Positions 16,701 through 24,732 of a stretch of 34,295 nt of DNA are shown here, one piece after another. A program made the position numbers and the translations under genes. The first letter of the stretch is position 1; every line of letters starts with the position of its first letter. Origin of the DNA: Gracilinema caldarium (GTDB lineage: Bacteria > Spirochaetota > Spirochaetia > Treponematales > Breznakiellaceae). Below the pieces are notes generated by a model, which worked only from the letters and a program-made list of their open reading frames with translations, had not been told where the DNA came from and did not search any database. Where the stretch lies: positions 1-34,295 of the forward strand of contig NZ_JAJUHW010000031.1 of assembly GCF_029265695.1 (NCBI RefSeq), given 5' to 3'.

Positions 16701-19399
16701 GTAAGGGTGACTTTTTCCTTTACCAAATTGCCGTCCTTGTCCAGAAGGACAATGTCTACCGGGTGTTCCGTGTCGGTTAGGAGCATGCCTCGGGCCGCAT
16801 CCCCCTTGGGGAGTTTTATACCCACATAACGGGAATAGGGAGAAAAATCTGCTGCAACCTGTTCCGAAGAAAAAACGCCTGTCGGCTCGAACACCCGGGT
16901 CATAAATTGGGCTTGCAATAGTCCAGGCACAGCCTCTCCCGGAGACAAGTTCACGGCAAATTCCGCCTGGGCATTTGCATCAAGCTTACCCTTAAAAAGC
17001 ATTTGCCGTTCGGAAGAAACAGTCCTGCTCGGATCCCTGAAAATGTAATCCGTATAGGTAGAAAAATTCTTTCCCGTATCTGCAAATACCACCGAGACAT
17101 CCGCATCCAGATTCGGAGCCGGAGCGCCATGCAGCCAGGCTGCGGAAAGTTTATACGTTGTTGGCTGCGTATCCAGAATGGTTTCTTTTCCTGTATTTAA
17201 GGTCATTTTAAGCCGGTTTGGCATAACCATTTCAATCTTAAGCGGTTTGGTAAAGGTACTCCCGCCAACCTTTACCCGGCTTATCCAGGTGCCGGTGGGA
17301 GCATCCTCTGCGGTCGAGGTTTGCATGGGATAAAAACCATTAACCGAGGCGGTATAGGTCTGGGTGCTGACAATACGGCCCAGGGGATCTTCTAATTCAA
17401 AAACCACCGGGTGGTTAGGCGGGAGTACTGCGTTCGGATCATGGAGAAGGAACGTGAGATAGATTGTATCTCCGGGCCGCCAAACTCCCCGTTCGCCATA
17501 TATAAAACCCTTAAAGCCCGCAGCGGGTGAATCTCCTGAAATATCAAAATGACTGACCGCCAGAGCATTACCCGGGTCCAGTTTAAGGTAACCACGGCCA
17601 GCGGCTCCTTCGGCGATTAAAAATGCCGGATCCTGCAGGGATTTCAGCATAAGCATGCCGTCAGGACCGGTTGTTCCCTTGGTAAGTTCCCTGTTCTGGT
17701 AATTAATCAGCCGGACGACCGTATTTGCCAAGGGCTTTGTGGTACGCAGGTCTGTGGCCACCACAAGCCAGGAGCTGTCTACGGACTTTTTTGCCAAAAG
17801 TCCTACATTAGAAACGAGAACATTACGGCCAGCGGTTATATTATGGTCATAAAAGGGCATATAAAAGGCTGGATGACAGGGATCCTTGCGGTAATTATAG
17901 TAGTTCTGCCGTTCTTCCCAGTCTCCTTCCCAATAATCCCAGTAACTAGATTCACCATCCGTATTCTTATCCAGAGCAGGAAGCTCATCGGTGGGGAATT
18001 TCAGGCTGGAAAAATCTTCGTGGCCAGCAGAACATTCATAGCGTATATGCTGCTTGCGGAAAGTGATGCGCAGCCGGAACAGTTCGCCCGGATAGGCCTT
18101 TGCAAGTTCGCTGACATCCAGGCCATGTCGGATCCACTTGTTTTTATCGCTGCTATTCCAGGTTAAATCTACGTTCTTAGTCCAAACAGGTTCACCAACC
18201 CGGTACAATTCCCGGTCTCCATCCATCTGGTTGACCTGCAAGAATTGGATCATATTGCTGCTATGCACCTTGTAGGCTTCCACAATAAGGCCCGCGAGGT
18301 TTTTAGTCTCTATGACTACGGTGGATCCCTGATCGGTGGGCAGGATGGTGCCCTTTCCTACAAAGCGATATTCAGGTAGATCCCAGCTATCAGAGACCGT
18401 ATATGCCACAGGCTTGGCCAAGGGGCGGCCATTTTCATCAGTAAGATCCCGAATACGGAGTTCTGTTCCTGGGGTCAGTGCTTCTGTTCCATACACTCTG
18501 GCTATATTGCCCTCAACAGCATACCGTACCTTTGTTTCCGCACCGGCCGATACCAATTGCACATAGCTTCTGAGATCCTGGCCCTTTTTAATCGGCTGCG
18601 AAAAAACCACATCCAAACCAGTTTTAGAATCTGGGATAGGACGAATATCCAATACTTCAAATTGATTTGCAGAACTAAGCGAGATAGTTTTGCTGCCCTG
18701 TACAGGGGCCCCAATGATTTTTCCATTCCAAGAAAGCCGAACCTGGGACATTTTGTCAGAACGTTTGAGCCCCTTAAATGCGAAACGATGTTCACCCTCA
18801 CGATGTTCACCCTCACGATGTTCCCACCGGATCCCGTCGAGGCCGGAATATCCTAGGCTTTGCTCAATTTTACGATTATTTTCCCCCTTATCGGTAAGAA
18901 CCGTACCGGAAACATAAACTAGCCCATCACTGGCAATACTGATAGGATTCAGCGCTACCTGATAAGCCGGCAGATCGGTTTCGAACTGGAACTGAAAGGC
19001 TTCGCCTTCCCGGGATGCGCGAGCCTCAGCAATTTTAGAACTGAGTTTGCTGGGAAACACCTGAACCGTATACCGCGTTCCGCCAGGCAAAATACGGCGC
19101 GGAGCAAATACCAGGGTATGTTCATCCTGCCAGGAAAGAGTCCCATCTACAAAGGGTTCTATTTTCATTGCATCCTGAGGGATTGGCTTGGAGGTGTCAA
19201 AGTCTGAAACGAACTCAATCCTGATACTTTCGGTACGGCCGATGGTTGGCCCTGAAAGGGCCGAAACAAGACGCGGATTGGGGGCCGAAAGAGACACAGG
19301 TTTTGCAGCACAGCCCACAAAGAGGGAAATAACAAAAACCACAATAAATTGAGGAAAGCATACTGCACGGGAGGCATCGGTTCGAGAAAGAGAAGACAT
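13757..19399 (-). CDS. Bacterial alpha-2-macroglobulin, lipoprotein with thioester
   Basis: A 1880-residue periplasmic protease-trapping protein. The signal peptide ends in the lipobox LFVGC (Cys30), so it is lipid-anchored. After a long series of MG-type beta domains, the thioester motif CIEQ occurs at residues 1413-1416 within PHGCIEQ, followed by the alpha-toroid helices (GGFSYWPGQGEVNPWGTNYAGHFL and on; shorter motif GGFSYW is diagnostic). The intact Cys and Gln predict a working thioester. The start at 19399 is preferred to an upstream in-frame ATG at 19432, because AGGAG lies 5 bases before it and the signal peptide is then of normal length. A 15-base tandem repeat occurs in frame near residue 195. 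It overlaps pbpC by 4 bases. Confidence 0.95.
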   Translation of the reverse strand: MSSLSRTDASRAVCFPQFIVVFVISLFVGCAAKPVSLSAPNPRLVSALSGPTIGRTESIRIEFVSDFDTSKPIPQDAMKIEPFVDGTLSWQDEHTLVFAPRRILPGGTRYTVQVFPSKLSSKIAEARASREGEAFQFQFETDLPAYQVALNPISIASDGLVYVSGTVLTDKGENNRKIEQSLGYSGLDGIRWEHREGEHREGEHRFAFKGLKRSDKMSQVRLSWNGKIIGAPVQGSKTISLSSANQFEVLDIRPIPDSKTGLDVVFSQPIKKGQDLRSYVQLVSAGAETKVRYAVEGNIARVYGTEALTPGTELRIRDLTDENGRPLAKPVAYTVSDSWDLPEYRFVGKGTILPTDQGSTVVIETKNLAGLIVEAYKVHSSNMIQFLQVNQMDGDRELYRVGEPVWTKNVDLTWNSSDKNKWIRHGLDVSELAKAYPGELFRLRITFRKQHIRYECSAGHEDFSSLKFPTDELPALDKNTDGESSYWDYWEGDWEERQNYYNYRKDPCHPAFYMPFYDHNITAGRNVLVSNVGLLAKKSVDSSWLVVATDLRTTKPLANTVVRLINYQNRELTKGTTGPDGMLMLKSLQDPAFLIAEGAAGRGYLKLDPGNALAVSHFDISGDSPAAGFKGFIYGERGVWRPGDTIYLTFLLHDPNAVLPPNHPVVFELEDPLGRIVSTQTYTASVNGFYPMQTSTAEDAPTGTWISRVKVGGSTFTKPLKIEMVMPNRLKMTLNTGKETILDTQPTTYKLSAAWLHGAPAPNLDADVSVVFADTGKNFSTYTDYIFRDPSRTVSSERQMLFKGKLDANAQAEFAVNLSPGEAVPGLLQAQFMTRVFEPTGVFSSEQVAADFSPYSRYVGIKLPKGDAARGMLLTDTEHPVDIVLLDKDGNLVKEKVTLTCSIYKLKWRWWWEKGSDEPASFQEALSRIPLTKANVTISDGRGSWKFMVKYPEWGRYLVTVQDPKGGHAAAKVVYIDWPGWAGRAQADGQGAAAMLTLSTDKTQYRVGDTIKVSFPSNEKASAIVALEKGGKIIKQEQISCVKGTTTYELRAESSMAPNVYVHVSMLQEHLQTINDLPIRLYGVLPVMVEDPATILKPLITSDDTWKPMSTASFTVKEASGRPMTYTAVVVDEGLLGLTRYTMPDPRSTFYKKEASLVKSWDLYDDVIGAYAGSLQTLLAIGGGDDGFGGSNRKVQRFKPVVRYFGPVTLKAGESRTETFEIPQYVGALRIMVVAGIKGAYGVAERSVPVKGDLMVLGTLPRFLSPQDEITVPVSVFNYTSGKVPVTVRCKVSGNGSLKGAADQQLTLEASSDNVVYFQLVAGNSVGPLSCTITAEAAGLPLATHQVDLMVRSTAVPVTQTWTKMLKGGESWKEQVQLPGVSGTNQVSLELSRIPPISLDNRLAFLIQYPHGCIEQSTSAVFPQLYLEQVMQLDSQKRSDVRSNVIAGIERLQSFQTPDGGFSYWPGQGEVNPWGTNYAGHFLVEARRSGYQVPDYLIDKWVEYQKKKAIAWSASGYDQQLEQAYRLYTLALAGKPDLGSMNRLKETYKLDDPVAWRLAAAYWYAGQRDIARNMMRNLGFNVQKYRDLSGNFGSSFRDKAMMLESLVITEDYGRASSLLSEIAEILSSKNWLSTQETAYALIAVLPLMGKTSDSETMSVECSFQGVSRSRSFKTPLETLVLSMNAADSGALEVKNTSKQNMYVRLVARGIPAEGLEPAIRQGLALSVSYYTLEGKPIDPSLLPLGSDMEIAVSLKNTTSRDLKELALVHPLPAAWELMNYRLAKVYDADSEPTVNPIKYQDIRDDRILSYLDLLAGEEKVVRFRVNRTYGGLYFIPAIHAYAMYDESIRAVEPGRRIADQAPGQLEKTNQAPKGKKNLIQ
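18785..18823. repeat. 15-bp in-frame tandem repeat, 2.6 copies
   Basis: The unit ACGATGTTCACCCTC occurs at 18785-18799 and 18800-18814, with a partial third copy at 18815-18823. It lies in the alpha-2-macroglobulin gene and encodes repeated EHREG on the minus strand. Because the unit is a multiple of three, copy-number change by slippage would keep the reading frame. Confidence 0.9.
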
Positions 19400-19427
19400 G
19401 ATTGCTCCTAATGTTTTAATAGAAGCA

Positions 19428-19457
19428 ATCATATCACGGGGCTAAACCATATTTCAA
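19428..19457 (-). promoter_or_regulatory. Promoter of the alpha-2-macroglobulin-pbpC operon
   Basis: On the minus strand TTGAAA (19452-19457) and TATGAT (19428-19433) each match five of six consensus bases, with an 18-base spacer. The predicted start near 19421 gives a leader of about 22 bases containing AGGAG. An inverted repeat, GATTGCT/AGCAATC (19424-19430 and 19400-19406), overlaps the -10 and the ribosome site. Confidence 0.55.
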
Positions 19458-19464
19458 ACTTTTT

Positions 19465-22400
19465 TTATTTTTTTTCGGCGAATCGGAAGCAATTGCGGCC
19501 CTCTGCCTTAGCACGGTACAGGGCTTTGTCCGCTTCTTCTACGAGAATTTTCGGATCCTCCCCCGGCTCTGGAATCGCGGTGGCGATACCAATACTTACG
19601 GTTAAAATGGGAATAACGAATGACGCCTCATGGAGAAGCTTTAAATCCCTTACATGCTGCAGAATGCTCTGGGCCATTTTTTCTGCTCCTGCCCTATCGG
19701 TATGGGGCAGCAGAATGATAAACTCCTCTCCTCCATAGCGAGCAACAAAGTCAGTGGCCCTGCCAGCCTCTTCAGAAAGCAGGCCCGCAATCGTTTTCAG
19801 AACTTCGTCGCCCTTCAGGTGCCCATACTGGTCGTTGTAATTTTTAAAACAGTCGATATCCAGCATGAGGACCGAAAGAGGCGCCCGATCCCGGCTGCAT
19901 TCAGCCACAATACGGGGCAAAAGTTCATCAAGATGACGCCGATTGGATATTCTGGTAAGACCGTCCTTCATAGAAAGGGCATCGAGCCTGAGGTTGGCAT
20001 CTTCCAGTTTTTTCTGGAGCCGTTGTAACTCCAAGACCTGTGACTTTAGTTTTTGCCTGCTGCGCATCAGGGCAAAGGTATATCCAATTGTGAGAATAAG
20101 GAATCCATAGAACAGAAAGGCCCAGGGACTAAACCATGGTGGAGATGCAACCTGGATGGGGAAATTTAAAGCACTGTCATTCCAGATTCCTTCGCTGTTC
20201 GCCGCCCGAATTTTAAGTACATAGCGCCCCCCGGGAAGGTTAGTATAAGAAGCTATATGCTCCGCGGAAGGAATGGTCCAATCTTTATCAAAGCCTTCCA
20301 ACTTATAGGAATACATGTTCCGGATTGGATCCTGGAGGTCATTGGTAGCAAACACAAAGCTGATATTATTTTGATCATAGGAAAGCCGCAGGGATGTGAT
20401 ATACGGAGGGGTTGGGTAATTAAAATCATCCCAAAGGGTTTTGCCGTTAATGCTGATGTCCGAAACAAGCAGTTCCGGCGGCTGTTTCTCTCTTACAACG
20501 GTGTTCGGATTGATTTCATAAAGTGTGTTTTGACCTCCGAAAAAGAGGTACCCGTCCCGGGTTTTCCAGACCCCGGTATGAAATTCCTTGTCCTTAAGCT
20601 CGTTAAAGAGGGAAAAGCCCCGGAAGGCAAAACCTTGCTTGTCGATATAGCCAATACCGGTAGCAGTTCCTATCCACAGATGCCCTTCATCATCTTCAAT
20701 AATGGATCGAACCGTATTGTGGGCTATGCCGTTCCTTTTTGTAAGATGTTCAAACTGGTCTGTATCTTTTATGTAACGGGAAAGGCCGCCGCCTACGGTT
20801 CCGAACCACATGGTACCTGAGCGATCCCGGTAAATATGCCTGATAGTATTGGATGATATACCCTTTATATTGTTCTTATCATACCGGTACCGAATAAAAC
20901 GGCTTCCGTCATAGCGGTCCAGGCCATTATTGTAGCCTATCCATAGATTACCCGCTTGGTCATATTCCAAGGCATACACAAGGTTATTCTGAGGATAGCG
21001 GTCATCCTTTTCGTTTGCTGGATAGTGCGTGAAGGTCCCGTTTTGAATATCCATTAAATCAAGCCCTTTGGTATAGGTGCCAACCCAGAGCTTATATCCG
21101 GGAGCTTCCTTAAGGGCGTATATGACCGAATCGGCAATAGAATCGGGCTTGGCCGGATCCGGAAGATAAGTCACAAACGAATCATTGTCCCCTTTATATC
21201 GGGCGAGTCCGTTATTTGTGGCGATCCAGATGACTCCCTTACTGTCCTCATACAGGGCATTGACAATATCATTGGGGAGGCTGTTCTTGTTCTGCGGCTC
21301 GTGCCGGTAGCGCTTAAATAAGCCCGTAGACCGGTCAAGAACATTAAGGCCGCTGCCGTATATCCCAACCCAGAGCCGCCCCATACGGTCTTCCAGAATA
21401 GAAGTAACCTTTCCAGGGGAAAGACTTTGTGGATTTTCAGCATTCGCCGTGTATGCCTTATACCGTTTTTCCCTCGGCTCAGACCGGGCAAGACCACCGC
21501 CGTTCGTGCCAATCCACAGCACCTGGTTGCTGTCAATCAGACAGGAATAGGCCACATCATTGGGAATAGATCCAGTTCCATCGCTCGACTTAATTCGTTC
21601 AATTTCACCAGTTTTTTGGGAATAAATAAATAGGCCCCCGCCCCAGGTCCCCCCATATACAAGTTCAGGGTCCTGGGCATTGATGAAATACAGCCGGTCA
21701 TCCTGAAAACGTATAGTCTTAAAATGATAGGAATTCTCATCCTCCAAAACCGAAATACCGCCGTACCAGGTTGCAAACCAGAGTTTTCCCTCCGGGTCTT
21801 CGGAAATGGACATAACATAGGGACTTGGCAGGGCTGAAGGGTTATTTTTATCCACAGGAAGCGCAATAAAAGCATCGGTGTTATCCTGGTAGAGATATAA
21901 ACCGCTTCCGCTGGTGGAAACCCAGAACCGACCTTTACGATCCAGATGCAGATCCCGGATCATCGTCTGGGGTATCCCAGTCCCGTTTGAAACGGGACCA
22001 TAATGGACAAAGGTACCCGTTTTTTCATCCATCCGATCGAGCCCCTGGGTAGTACCCACCCAGAGACGGCCCCGTGCATCCCGGGCGATGGCTACTACCA
22101 GGTTGTCCCGGAGACTAGCTGGATTTGCTGCATCATTTTGAAAACTCGTTATTTTATTGGTAGATAAATCGAGTCTATTCAAACCCCCATAGGTGCCGAT
22201 CCAAAGGATATCTCCGTCTAAAAACAGGGTTTGTACCTGGTTATGGCTTATCACATTGTCCACAAAGGGTTCATTCTCATACAACTTAAAGGTATAACCA
22301 TCATAACGAACTAAACCAGTCTGTGTTCCGATCCACAAAAAACCCTTTGCATCCTGGACTAATGCGGCAACACCCGAATTGGGGAGCCCATCCCTGGTAC

Positions 22401-22491
22401 CAATAACAGTAAAAAAGGGCCTTTCTATAGAAAATAATGATAAAGAAAAAAATACAAAAAGTAAAAATTCTGCAAAATAACGCTTGTGCAT
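19465..22491 (-). CDS. Periplasmic two-component-type propeller sensor fused to GGDEF diguanylate cyclase
   Basis: A protein of about 1008 residues. It has an N-terminal signal peptide, then many propeller repeats with the GxLWIGT or FWIGT pattern (about residues 30-680, two seven-bladed propellers' worth). A Y_Y_Y domain follows (YSYKLEGFDKDW, then YTNLPGGRYVLKIRAAN). One membrane helix (FSPWAFLFYGFLILTIGY) and a short coiled coil (about 800-840) lead to a GGDEF domain. The active site GGEEF is at 920-924, and an RATD product-inhibition site lies five residues before it (911-914). The GGDEF domain replaces the histidine kinase usual for this sensor layout. It should make cyclic di-GMP in response to a periplasmic ligand. 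The start is uncertain: ATG at 22491 lacks a Shine-Dalgarno; GTG at 22518 is the alternative. Confidence 0.93.
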   Translation of the reverse strand: MHKRYFAEFLLFVFFSLSLFSIERPFFTVIGTRDGLPNSGVAALVQDAKGFLWIGTQTGLVRYDGYTFKLYENEPFVDNVISHNQVQTLFLDGDILWIGTYGGLNRLDLSTNKITSFQNDAANPASLRDNLVVAIARDARGRLWVGTTQGLDRMDEKTGTFVHYGPVSNGTGIPQTMIRDLHLDRKGRFWVSTSGSGLYLYQDNTDAFIALPVDKNNPSALPSPYVMSISEDPEGKLWFATWYGGISVLEDENSYHFKTIRFQDDRLYFINAQDPELVYGGTWGGGLFIYSQKTGEIERIKSSDGTGSIPNDVAYSCLIDSNQVLWIGTNGGGLARSEPREKRYKAYTANAENPQSLSPGKVTSILEDRMGRLWVGIYGSGLNVLDRSTGLFKRYRHEPQNKNSLPNDIVNALYEDSKGVIWIATNNGLARYKGDNDSFVTYLPDPAKPDSIADSVIYALKEAPGYKLWVGTYTKGLDLMDIQNGTFTHYPANEKDDRYPQNNLVYALEYDQAGNLWIGYNNGLDRYDGSRFIRYRYDKNNIKGISSNTIRHIYRDRSGTMWFGTVGGGLSRYIKDTDQFEHLTKRNGIAHNTVRSIIEDDEGHLWIGTATGIGYIDKQGFAFRGFSLFNELKDKEFHTGVWKTRDGYLFFGGQNTLYEINPNTVVREKQPPELLVSDISINGKTLWDDFNYPTPPYITSLRLSYDQNNISFVFATNDLQDPIRNMYSYKLEGFDKDWTIPSAEHIASYTNLPGGRYVLKIRAANSEGIWNDSALNFPIQVASPPWFSPWAFLFYGFLILTIGYTFALMRSRQKLKSQVLELQRLQKKLEDANLRLDALSMKDGLTRISNRRHLDELLPRIVAECSRDRAPLSVLMLDIDCFKNYNDQYGHLKGDEVLKTIAGLLSEEAGRATDFVARYGGEEFIILLPHTDRAGAEKMAQSILQHVRDLKLLHEASFVIPILTVSIGIATAIPEPGEDPKILVEEADKALYRAKAEGRNCFRFAEKK

Positions 22492-22540
22492 ATCACAGAT
22501 TGTAATGCATAGATCCACAAACTTCCATGGTAACGCCTAT

Positions 22541-22601
22541 TTTGTCTTGTTGACAAATTGTTGTTAAGGCATTATCATACATTATGATATCAATATGATA
22601 T
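22541..22601 (+). promoter_or_regulatory. Strong promoter of the SPFH-RHH operon with overlapping inverted repeats
   Basis: TTGACA (22550-22555, perfect) and TATCAT (22573-22578, five of six) are 17 bases apart. Three inverted repeats overlap this promoter. TTTGTC/GACAAA (22541-22546 and 22552-22557) spans the -35. TATCATA/TATGATA (22573-22579 and 22583-22589) spans the -10 and has a 3-base spacer. TATCA/TGATA (22588-22592 and 22596-22600) has the same 3-base spacer. TATGATAT is also directly repeated with an 11-base period. This layout is typical of a repressor operator; the ribbon-helix-helix protein of the same operon is a candidate ligand, which is inference. Confidence 0.65.
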
Positions 22602-22626
22602 TATTTTGAAGACTGGAGGTTCTATT

Positions 22627-23637
22627 ATGAAGACCGAATACGAAGAGCGGGAAGCGCCCCATACCAGCGGAATGGCGGTGCTTATCATAAACAGTTTATT
22701 GATATTGGCAGCAATCGGCGGTTTTATTTTTGCAGCAATCCAGATGGACCGGGGGCCAAACATCCAGAATATCTTGCTCATGGTCATCACCGGTTTGTAT
22801 GGCTTTATTGTAGGGCCGATCTTATATGTGGGTCTCAAGGTTCTTAAACCGAATGAGGCCCTCGTATTAACCCTGTTCGGAACCTATTGCGGAACATTGA
22901 AAGGTCCGGGCTTTTTCTTTGTTAATCCCTTTGTAAGTCCCGTAGCCCCAAGCAGCCAGGAGCCTTCAACTGGCTCTGTCGGCGGTGAAAAACAGCAGGT
23001 AAAATTGGGAAACATTTCGATTCCGGCCGCTGAAAACAAACAGACCAACAAGAAAATTTCCTTAAAGGTCCTGACGCTTAACAACGAAAAGCAGAAAATA
23101 AATGACGCTTTAGGGAATCCCATTATCATTGGCATTGTGGTGGTGTGGAAAGTGGTTAACACCGCCAAGGCGGTCTTTAATGTGGATAACTACACTGAGT
23201 TTCTCTCAATCCAGTGTGATTCGGCCCTGCGGAACATAGTCCGGCTCTATCCTTATGACTCAAGCGACGAAGAAAAAGAAAAATCCCTGCGGGGCAGCAG
23301 TCAGGAACTGGCAGAGCAGCTCAAAGAAGAAATTCAGTCGAAGGTTGCCATAGCAGGCTTGGAAATCATCGAAGCCCGAATTACCCATCTTTCCTATGCC
23401 CCGGAAATTGCCACGGCCATGCTGCAGAAACAACAGGCTACCGCCGTTGTCGCAGCCCGGCAGCTCATTGTTGAGGGTGCCGTCGGTATGGTAGAAATGG
23501 CCCTGGAAAAACTCAGCACCAACAATATCGTTGACCTTGATGAGGAACGGAAGGCTGCCATGGTAAGCAACCTGCTCGTAGTCCTCTGCGGCAACCGGGA
23601 CGTGCAGCCGGTGGTCAATTCTGGAACGATTTATTAA
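22627..23637 (+). CDS. SPFH/band-7 domain membrane protein
   Basis: A 336-residue protein with two membrane segments (about residues 16-40 and 47-72). These are followed by an SPFH/prohibitin domain (about 75-310), with the conserved PNEALVLTLFG and GPGFFFVNPF entry and the EARITHLSYAPEIATAMLQKQQA signature. SPFH proteins form large membrane-associated assemblies that organise membrane microdomains or restrain proteases. There is no long flotillin coiled coil. The ATG at 22627 is chosen because GGAGG lies 7 bases upstream; an in-frame ATG at 22606 lies before the Shine-Dalgarno. A promoter at 22550-22578 precedes it, and the small RHH gene follows 27 bases after its stop. Confidence 0.92.
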   Translation: MKTEYEEREAPHTSGMAVLIINSLLILAAIGGFIFAAIQMDRGPNIQNILLMVITGLYGFIVGPILYVGLKVLKPNEALVLTLFGTYCGTLKGPGFFFVNPFVSPVAPSSQEPSTGSVGGEKQQVKLGNISIPAAENKQTNKKISLKVLTLNNEKQKINDALGNPIIIGIVVVWKVVNTAKAVFNVDNYTEFLSIQCDSALRNIVRLYPYDSSDEEKEKSLRGSSQELAEQLKEEIQSKVAIAGLEIIEARITHLSYAPEIATAMLQKQQATAVVAARQLIVEGAVGMVEMALEKLSTNNIVDLDEERKAAMVSNLLVVLCGNRDVQPVVNSGTIY

Positions 23638-23664
23638 CCAGAGTAAGCTTGCGGAGAAGATTCT

Positions 23665-23871
23665 ATGGATCAATCGGAAAACAATAGCAATGACAAGAAA
23701 AAGCAGATAATCCTCAGAATTTCTCCCAAGCTATGGAACGAACTTGCCGCATGGGCAGAGGACGATTTTCGCTCTATTAACGGGCAGATAGAATACCTGC
23801 TGACCGAATGCGTGCGGCAGCGGCGAGGGAAAAAACTGGAAAAGAACGATCCAGAGGATTCTGGAGAATAG
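23665..23871 (+). CDS. Small Arc-type ribbon-helix-helix protein
   Basis: A 68-residue protein. Residues about 13-45 match an Arc/MetJ-type ribbon-helix-helix: a strand KQIILRIS, then helix PKLWNELAAWAEDD, the turn FRSINGQ and helix IEYLLTECVRQR. Charged tails flank this core. Such proteins bind DNA as dimers through the paired strands. No toxin gene follows, and the partner is the SPFH gene 27 bases upstream, so I do not read it as an antitoxin. It may autoregulate the operon through the repeats at 22541-22601, or act by protein contact. A GGAGAAG precedes the ATG by about 7 bases. Confidence 0.8.
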   Translation: MDQSENNSNDKKKQIILRISPKLWNELAAWAEDDFRSINGQIEYLLTECVRQRRGKKLEKNDPEDSGE

Positions 23872-23924
23872 CAAACCTTAATCATTTTTTAATAGTTTTT
23901 GATGCAGCAAAGCAGTATTTTTAA

Positions 23925-23968
23925 CTAAACGGACGCCGTTTGGTCCGAAAAACCGTACAAAAACGGTA
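23925..23968. promoter_or_regulatory. Palindromic leader upstream of the ABC operon
   Basis: AAACGG/CCGTTT (23927-23932 and 23936-23941, 3-base loop) overlaps CGGAC/GTCCG (23930-23934 and 23943-23947). ACCGT/ACGGT (23952-23956 and 23963-23967) follows. AAACGG recurs at 23961-23966. The three repeats can be DNA operator half-sites or alternative RNA hairpins just before the ATPase gene. I found no convincing promoter hexamers in this 120-base gap. Confidence 0.45.
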
Positions 23969-23991
23969 ATAGTGCCAAAGAGGAGTAATAT

Positions 23992-24729
23992 ATGGCAATT
24001 ATTGAACTGCAGGACGTAAAGAAAACCTATCCACTGGGCAAGGTGCAGGTGGAAGCCGTAAAGGGTGTTTCGTTCTGTATTGAACGGGGAGACTTCATCT
24101 CTATCGCCGGTCCATCCGGGTCCGGTAAGACAACCATTCTTAATATGATCGGCCTTATCGACACGCCGACTTCAGGAGAAGTTTTTATAGAAGGCCAGCC
24201 CATTTCAGGCTTAAACGACCGGCAACTTACAACGCTCCGGCATGATACTATAGGTTTTATTTTCCAGTCCTTCAACCTTATTCCTGTATTGAATGTCTAT
24301 GAAAACATAGAATTCCCCCTGCTGCTCGGGAAAACCGCCATGAGCAAGCAAGAACGGGACGATTGGATAAAATACCTCATCAACGAAGTGGGGCTTTCCG
24401 ATTGGATCCGCCATAAACCCAACGAACTTTCCGGAGGCCAGCGGCAGCGGGTAGCTATAGCCCGGGCCTTGGTGACTAAGCCAAAGATTGTTCTGGCCGA
24501 CGAACCAACTGCCAACCTGGACTCAGCCACGGGGGAACAGATTATCGAATTGATGAAAAAGATTAACCGTGAACTGGACACAACTTTTATATTCTCCACC
24601 CACGATGCAAAAATTGTTGATATAGCCGACCATGTAATTCGGCTCAGGGACGGCCTTGTGACAGAGAACTACCGGAAAGACAGGACCCCAGCCTGCGGCG
24701 AACCTGCGGCGGCCGAAGCACGGAGCTAA
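23992..24729 (+). CDS. ABC transporter ATP-binding protein, LolD/MacB type
   Basis: A 245-residue cytoplasmic ATPase. Walker A is GPSGSGKT (residues 40-47), the Q-loop lies in FIFQSFNL, the signature LSGGQRQRVAIARAL is near 143-157, Walker B is IVLADEPT near 165-172, and the switch His is in STHD. Its close match to the LolD/MacB/FtsE branch fits the two FtsX-type permeases downstream. In that branch the ATPase drives a periplasmic pulling or extraction motion rather than substrate passage through a pore. A strong AGAGGAG Shine-Dalgarno precedes the ATG. The stop is 3 bases before the first permease. Confidence 0.95.
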   Translation: MAIIELQDVKKTYPLGKVQVEAVKGVSFCIERGDFISIAGPSGSGKTTILNMIGLIDTPTSGEVFIEGQPISGLNDRQLTTLRHDTIGFIFQSFNLIPVLNVYENIEFPLLLGKTAMSKQERDDWIKYLINEVGLSDWIRHKPNELSGGQRQRVAIARALVTKPKIVLADEPTANLDSATGEQIIELMKKINRELDTTFIFSTHDAKIVDIADHVIRLRDGLVTENYRKDRTPACGEPAAAEARS

Positions 24730-24732
24730 TAT

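Noticed and set aside
22602-22626. Upstream ATG (22606) for the SPFH gene
   Set aside because: It precedes the GGAGG that fits the ATG at 22627.
23665-23871. RHH protein as antitoxin of a toxin-antitoxin pair
   Set aside because: No small toxin gene is adjacent on either side. The partner is a full SPFH gene.
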